Shown piece after piece: positions 59,639 through 64,000 of a DNA stretch of 64,000 bases. The stretch is from Amarobacter sp964507025. GTDB lineage: Bacteria; Chloroflexota; Dehalococcoidia; Tepidiformales; Tepidiformaceae. Under the pieces are notes generated by a model. It did not search any database and had not been told where the DNA came from. It saw only the letters and a program-made list of their open reading frames with translations. Every line of letters begins with the position of its first letter. The first letter of the stretch is position 1. Both the position numbers and the translations under genes were made by a program. The stretch covers positions 62,001 through 126,000 of the forward strand of contig CAZDOK010000005.1 in NCBI GenBank assembly GCA_964507025.1. Reading direction: 5' to 3'.

Positions 59639-60481
59639 ATGGGACGGCTGGAAGGCAAGGTTGCGGTGATCACGGGCGGGGCAAGCGGGATCGGCGAGGG
59701 CGCGGTGCGGCTGTTCGCCGAGGAGGGCGCGCGGGTGGTTATCGCGGACGTCCAGGATGCTCGCGGGGAGAAGCTGGCCGAGGAACTCGGTCCCACGGCG
59801 GCCTACTGCCACACGGATGTCGCCCGGGAGGACGACGTGCGCGGCGCGATCGCGCAGGCGGTGGCGAAGTGGGGGCGGCTGGACGTGATGTTCAACAACG
59901 CGGGTATTGGTGGAGTCTCCGGGCCGATCGAAACGACCGACATGGCGGAGTACGACCGGACGATGGGGGTGCTGCTGCGCGGCGTGGTGGCGGGCATGAA
60001 GCACGCGGCGCCGATCATGAAGGAGCAGGGGCACGGCTGCATCATCAACACGGCGAGCGTTGCGGGCGTGGGCATCGGCTTCGGGCCGCACATCTATAGC
60101 GCGGCAAAGGCAGCGGTCATTCACCTCACGAAGTCGGTGGCGAACGAGCTCGGGGAGAGCGGTGTGCGCGTGAACGCGATTTGCCCGGGCGGAATTGCGA
60201 CGCCGATCTTCGGCAAGGGCATGGGGCTCGATGCCGAGCAGGCGGACCTGACGGTCGAGCTGATGAAGGTGCGTCTTGCCCAGGGCCAGCCGATCAAGCG
60301 TGCGGGGCTTCCGCGGGACATTGCCGAGGCCGCCGCCTGGCTGGCGAGCGACGCGGCGAGCTTCGTGACGGGCCATGCACTGGTGGTGGATGGCGGCATC
60401 ACCACGGGGCGGCTGTGGTCGGAGCGGCAGGCAGCGGCCGAGCAGCGGCTGGCGCAGTTCAAGATGCCCGGGAACCAGTAG
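59639..60481 (+). CDS. Short-chain dehydrogenase/reductase (first of a tandem pair)
   Basis: A 280-residue SDR of the classical type: cofactor motif TGGASGIGEG, NNAG, catalytic Ser (NTASVAG), Tyr-x-x-x-Lys (YSAAKAA) and PGG after it; acidic residue after strand 2 (IADVQD) indicates NAD(H) preference. A ~30-residue C-terminal tail (TGRLWSERQAAAEQRLAQFK) goes beyond the usual ~250 residues. The start ATG follows a weak ribosome site. It is about 60 bp upstream of a close paralogue. Confidence 0.94.
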   Translation: MGRLEGKVAVITGGASGIGEGAVRLFAEEGARVVIADVQDARGEKLAEELGPTAAYCHTDVAREDDVRGAIAQAVAKWGRLDVMFNNAGIGGVSGPIETTDMAEYDRTMGVLLRGVVAGMKHAAPIMKEQGHGCIINTASVAGVGIGFGPHIYSAAKAAVIHLTKSVANELGESGVRVNAICPGGIATPIFGKGMGLDAEQADLTVELMKVRLAQGQPIKRAGLPRDIAEAAAWLASDAASFVTGHALVVDGGITTGRLWSERQAAAEQRLAQFKMPGNQ

Positions 60482-60540
60482 GCGGGACACTCTCCGCTCC
60501 CGCCACGTACACTCCGCTCACTTCTCCCCGGAGCTCGCTC

Positions 60541-61395
60541 ATGTCTCGCCTACAAGACCAGGTCGCAATCATCACCGGCGGTGCCAGTGGCATCGGCGAA
60601 GGCACGGTCCGCAAGTACGCCGCCGAGGGCGCGCGCGTGGTCATCGCCGACATCCAGGAGGGGCGGGGCGCACAGCTGGCCGAGGAGCTCGGCCCGCAGA
60701 CCGCCTTCGTGCGGACCGATGTGAGCGACGAGGCGCAAGTGGCTGCAGCGGTCGACATGGCGATGAGCCGCTGGGGGCGGCTCGACGTCATCTTCAACAA
60801 CGCCGGCTTTGGCGGTGTCTCCGGCCCGATCGACGAGCTGGACATGGCCGGGTACGACCAGACGATGAACGTGCTGCTGCGCGGCGTGTTCGTCGGGGCG
60901 AAGCACGCGGCGAGGGTGATGAAACCGGCGCGCCGGGGCGTAATCATCAACACGGCGAGCATCGCGGGACTGCAATCGGGGTTCGGGCCGCTCACCTACA
61001 GCGCGGCGAAATCGGCGGTCGCGCACTTCAGCCGCTGCCTGGCGGTGGAGCTTGCCGAGTTCAACATCCGGGTGAACGCGATCTGCCCCGGGCTCATCCT
61101 CACGAACATCTTCACCAGCGCCGTTGGGATGCAGGGTGCGGCGGCCGATGCGGCGCTCAAGAACATCGACAGCGCTTTCGCCGATTGGCCGCCGATGGGC
61201 AGGACTGGCATCCCCGAGGACATTGCAAATGCGGCGCTCTGGCTGGCCAGCGACGAGGCGAGCTATGTGACGGGGCAGGCGATCGTGGTCGATGGCGGGA
61301 TCACGGCAGGACGCCGCTTCGGCGAGATGGGGGAGCGCATCGCCTCCGGGTTCGGCATGGACCCGGCGATTTTCCGGGCGCAGCGTGGCGGCTAG
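60541..61395 (+). CDS. Short-chain dehydrogenase/reductase (second of the pair)
   Basis: A 284-residue paralogue of the preceding gene, with nearly identical motifs (TGGASGIGEG, IADIQE, NNAGFGGVSGP, NTASIAG, YSAAKSA) but a longer, different C terminus (MGERIASGFGMDPAIFRAQ). The pair looks like a tandem duplication followed by divergence. Substrate unknown. It is followed by trmO after 5 bp. Confidence 0.94.
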   Translation: MSRLQDQVAIITGGASGIGEGTVRKYAAEGARVVIADIQEGRGAQLAEELGPQTAFVRTDVSDEAQVAAAVDMAMSRWGRLDVIFNNAGFGGVSGPIDELDMAGYDQTMNVLLRGVFVGAKHAARVMKPARRGVIINTASIAGLQSGFGPLTYSAAKSAVAHFSRCLAVELAEFNIRVNAICPGLILTNIFTSAVGMQGAAADAALKNIDSAFADWPPMGRTGIPEDIANAALWLASDEASYVTGQAIVVDGGITAGRRFGEMGERIASGFGMDPAIFRAQRGG

Positions 61396-61400
61396 GGGGC

Positions 61401-61862
61401 GTGTTCTGGCGCAAGCACAAGGACGACTTCGTACGGCCTGAGCCGCCAGCGCAGGTCAGGCTCGATGCCATCGGTTACGTGCGGAACGCGGTGACGAAGC
61501 CCCGGCCGCGAGGCTGGGAGCGCGTGGCGAGCAGTATCGAGCTGCTGCCAGAGCACGCGGTGCGCATCGAGGGGATCGAGCGGTACAGCCACATCCTGGT
61601 GGTGTTCTACCTGGATGTGGCGGCTGCCGCGCCGGAGAAGCCGGAGCAGCTCATCGTGGAGAGTGGGCGGGCCTACGGCATATTCGCGACGCGGAGCCAG
61701 TTGCGGCCGAACCACCTCGGGGTCTCGGCGGTGGTGCTGCTCGGACGGGAGGGGTGCGTGCTGCGCGTGCGTGGGCTGGACGCGATCGATGGGACACCGG
61801 TGCTGGACATCAAGCCGTATCTGCCGGCCTACGACGCGATCGCCGACGCGCGGATCCCGTGA
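61401..61862 (+). CDS. trmO: tRNA N6-threonylcarbamoyladenosine methyltransferase TrmO
   Basis: A 153-residue protein with the TrmO/TsaA family signatures: LDAIGYVRNAV at the start, GIERYSHILVVFYLD, GIFATRSQLRPNHLGVSAVVLL and LDAIDGTPVLDIKPYLPAYD. It methylates t6A37 in some tRNAs using SAM. GTG at 61401 was chosen as the first start after the SDR stop; the ribosome site is GGGGG, so the start is moderately certain. Confidence 0.88.
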   Translation: MFWRKHKDDFVRPEPPAQVRLDAIGYVRNAVTKPRPRGWERVASSIELLPEHAVRIEGIERYSHILVVFYLDVAAAAPEKPEQLIVESGRAYGIFATRSQLRPNHLGVSAVVLLGREGCVLRVRGLDAIDGTPVLDIKPYLPAYDAIADARIP

Positions 61863-62035
61863 GCGGCGGTTGTGTGAAGCCGCTCACGCGGGCCGGGTAG
61901 TTGCACTGTGAACTAACCCACGCCGGGACCTCGACCTCCTCCTTTGGACCGATCTGTGTGCCGCGCCGCGGGCGCTACGGTCAATTGCGGAAGGGCCACC
62001 ACAGAGGCCCAAACAGGTAGAGGAGAACAACAAGC

Positions 62036-63448
62036 GTGGGTATCACCACCGCACTGCCACACATCAGCCAGGAGGCGTGGACGGCGTTCCGCCTCCGCAT
62101 CAGGGGCCAGGTGGTCCTGCCGGGCGACCCGGACTACGAGACCGCCCGGGAAGCCAAGAACACCATCTACAACCGCAAGCCCGCGATCATCGTGCGGGCG
62201 GAAGACGCGGCGGACGTAAGCCGCAGCATCACCTTCGCCCGGCGCTTCGGGCTCAAGCTCACCGTGAAGGGTGGCGGCCACAGTATCGGCGGTCACAGCG
62301 TGAACAACGGCGGACTCGTCATCGACATGCGCCGCATGAACAACATTCGGGTCGATGCCGAGAACCGCACGGCCTGGGCACAGTCGGGCGCGGTCGCGCG
62401 AGAGTTCCTTGCGGCGGTCGAGCCGTACGGGCTTGCGGTGCCGTTCGGCGATGCCGGTTCGGTCGGTCTGGGCGGGATCACCCTCGGCGGCGGCATCGGC
62501 TACCTGGTGCGGAAGCACGGCCTGACGATCGACAACCTGCTCGGCATCGAGATGGTCACGGCCGACGGCCAGATCATCCAGGCGACCGAGACAGAGAACG
62601 CCGAGTTGTTCTGGGCGCTGCGCGGCGGCGGCGGCAACTTCGGCGTGGTCACTGGATTCCAGTACCGGCTGGTCGAGGTGCCCCAGATCTACGGCGGCGC
62701 ACTGGTGCTCCCGGCCACGAAGGACGTGATCCGCGAGTACGCGAAGCTTTCGCTGGAGGCTCCGGAAGAACTCACCTCGATCTCGATGGTGATCAAGGCT
62801 CCGCCCATGCCCTTCATTCCCGAGGACAAGATCGGCACGCCTTCGCTCATCGTGTTCACGGCCTATTCCGGAGACATCGAGAAGGGTCCGGAGGCCGTGG
62901 CGCCGCTGCGCGCGCTGGCCGAACCGATTGCCGATACGCTCGGGCCAATGCCGCTTTCGGGCCTGTACGCGTACCTCGAACCGGCCGAGGCGCCAGCCCG
63001 GGCGCGCGTGCGCTCCGGGTTCTACGACGAAATCAACGACGACATGCTCGATGCGACGCTGGCGTTCATCGAGAACGGCCCGGCGAGCATGAACTTCCTG
63101 CAGCTGCGGCCAATCGGCAATGGCGCTATGAACCGCGTTTCGCGCGAGGCCACCGCGTTCTCGCACCGGGATGCCCGGTACATGCTCGCCATCATCGACC
63201 ACTGGGAAGACGCAGAGGAGGACGGCGAGAACGAACGCTGGGTCGATGCGTTCTGGGAGTCGATCTCCGGGTATCGCCGCGGCGCGTACTCGAACTTCCT
63301 CCAGGACGAGGGCGAGGCGCGTGTGCGCGAGTCGTACGGCGCCCAGGCATTCGAACGGCTGGCGAAGCTGAAGCTGCGCTACGACCCCACCAACGTGTTC
63401 AGCGGCAACGAGAACATCAAGCCGCAGCCGCTCAGCGCCGTCGCCTGA
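62036..63448 (+). CDS. FAD-linked oxidoreductase (berberine-bridge-enzyme-like)
   Basis: A 470-residue FAD protein of the BBE/PCMH type. The cofactor-binding GGGHSIGGHSV carries the His that usually binds FAD covalently; AVPFGDAGSVGLGGITLGGGIGYLVRKHGLTIDNL lacks the second attachment Cys (GHC motif), so a single covalent link is likely. The BBE C-terminal signature YDPTNVFSGNENIKP is present. Substrates of this family include sugars, alkaloids and diverse alcohols. The start is GTG at 62036, with AGGAG upstream. Confidence 0.92.
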   Translation: MGITTALPHISQEAWTAFRLRIRGQVVLPGDPDYETAREAKNTIYNRKPAIIVRAEDAADVSRSITFARRFGLKLTVKGGGHSIGGHSVNNGGLVIDMRRMNNIRVDAENRTAWAQSGAVAREFLAAVEPYGLAVPFGDAGSVGLGGITLGGGIGYLVRKHGLTIDNLLGIEMVTADGQIIQATETENAELFWALRGGGGNFGVVTGFQYRLVEVPQIYGGALVLPATKDVIREYAKLSLEAPEELTSISMVIKAPPMPFIPEDKIGTPSLIVFTAYSGDIEKGPEAVAPLRALAEPIADTLGPMPLSGLYAYLEPAEAPARARVRSGFYDEINDDMLDATLAFIENGPASMNFLQLRPIGNGAMNRVSREATAFSHRDARYMLAIIDHWEDAEEDGENERWVDAFWESISGYRRGAYSNFLQDEGEARVRESYGAQAFERLAKLKLRYDPTNVFSGNENIKPQPLSAVA

Positions 63449-63474
63449 CCCCGGCACGGTTTCCGAGCTTCCAG

Positions 63475-63506
63475 GGAGCCCCCGGCGTGCTAATGCCGGG
63501 GGCTCC
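63475..63506 (+). terminator. Strong 12-bp hairpin terminator
   Basis: GGAGCCCCCGGC and GCCGGGGGCTCC pair perfectly around an 8-base loop, 26 bp after the FAD oxidoreductase stop. A short T-containing tail (TGTCGTAG) follows. It most likely ends that transcript. Confidence 0.8.
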
Positions 63507-63582
63507 TGTCGTAGTGGGTAGCTTTTCGAAACTTGCTCTATACTCTCGGCCATTGCGCTGCCTGCGCACGGGAGTACCACCA

Positions 63583-64000
63583 ATGTCCGATGTCGTACTG
63601 GTTTCCGATGAGGGCCACGTGCGCACGATTCGCATGAACCGCCCCGACGTGAAGAACGCGGTGAACATGGAGCTCGCCTGGGGCGTTCTCGGCGCGATCG
63701 AGGCCGCGACGGACGACGACAACGTCTGGTTGATTTGCCTCACGGGGAGCGGCGATGCCTTCTGTTCGGGTCTGGACCTTCGAGGGACCGGCGACTACAG
63801 CCCGAAGACGCCCCAGAACACACAGCTCGACGACCTGGGCTGGGTCTCGCAGTTCCTTCTGACCCTCCGGCAGCGGTGCGAGAAGCCGATCGTCGGCGGC
63901 ATCAACGGCGTCGCGGTCGGCGCGGGCCTGTCGCTCGCGCTCGGCACGGATATCCGGCTGATGAAGCGCAGCGCGCGCATCCTGGCGGGGTACCCGCGCA
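63583..64000 (+). CDS. Enoyl-CoA hydratase/isomerase family protein, 5' part
   Basis: A start ATG at 63583 opens a frame running off the window (139 residues visible). It begins SDVVLVSDEGHVRTIRMNRPDVKNAVNMEL and contains AFCSGLDLRGTG (oxyanion-hole strand) and KPIVGGINGVAVGAGLSLALGTDIRL, the crotonase-fold core. A TATACT sequence near 63539 may be its -10 box. The catalytic glutamates lie around or past the window end, so hydratase versus isomerase cannot be decided. Confidence 0.92.
   Translation, partial: MSDVVLVSDEGHVRTIRMNRPDVKNAVNMELAWGVLGAIEAATDDDNVWLICLTGSGDAFCSGLDLRGTGDYSPKTPQNTQLDDLGWVSQFLLTLRQRCEKPIVGGINGVAVGAGLSLALGTDIRLMKRSARILAGYPR

Overview
The window is GC-rich bacterial chromosome carried on a draft scaffold: a run of exactly 100 N lies at 28094-28193, inside a CRISPR array. 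Gene content and style (PspA with a PspAA partner and zinc-ribbon protein, TerC, LuxR proteins fused to alpha/beta-hydrolases, GTG/TTG starts, CoA-transferase and acyl-CoA dehydrogenase genes) suggest a Chloroflexota-like organism, perhaps near Dehalococcoidia/Tepidiformales. That assignment is inference; there is no rRNA or other phylogenetic marker here.

Layout. 1-16.6 kb is ordinary chromosome: end of a response regulator, an ABC/FtsX exporter, acyl-CoA dehydrogenase, Nudix hydrolase, pdxS, then a stress operon led by a nested-palindrome promoter and a probable yybP-ykoY (Mn2+) riboswitch (64-aa peptide, TerC, PspA, PspAA, zinc ribbon), a tandem class III CoA-transferase, an alpha/beta-hydrolase-LuxR regulator on an apparently leaderless promoter, and two lipoproteins. 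16.7-30.5 kb is a defence island: a 19-bp inverted repeat, a nuclease-fold protein, a tyrosine recombinase, a HEPN-motif protein, and a complete type I-B (MYXAN-type) CRISPR-Cas operon cas6-cas3-cas8-cas7-cas5-cas4/cas1-cas2 with a long array (34 visible identical repeats). Most cas genes overlap by 4 bp, so they should be co-translated.

30.9-40.0 kb is a signalling cluster: hybrid kinase plus NarL-type regulator, FliA-type sigma factor, CpaE-like ATPase, winged-helix regulator, PAS-GGDEF-EAL protein and another kinase. The sigma factor and the winged-helix gene share a two-box GGGGARAACYCY element at a similar distance upstream. 41.0-50.4 kb is an integrated element with a large serine recombinase, a ParB-methyltransferase fusion, a RAMA-domain protein, a Com-like zinc finger and an eight-gene chain of tiny, mostly overlapping unknown genes.

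50.7-51.03 kb holds the most unusual sequence: three modules with the same spacing (four units at 11, 10 and 10 bp, then an inverted core) but each with its own core sequence that changes in step within the module. 51.1-64 kb returns to ordinary chromosome: GH1 glycosidase, an HxlR regulator with three 18-bp-spaced operators in front of a carboxymuconolactone decarboxylase-like gene, phosphatase, LmbE deacetylase, BenE transporter, a winged-helix/alpha-beta-hydrolase regulator, ThpR, amidohydrolase, two tandem SDRs, TrmO, an FAD oxidoreductase and the start of an enoyl-CoA hydratase.
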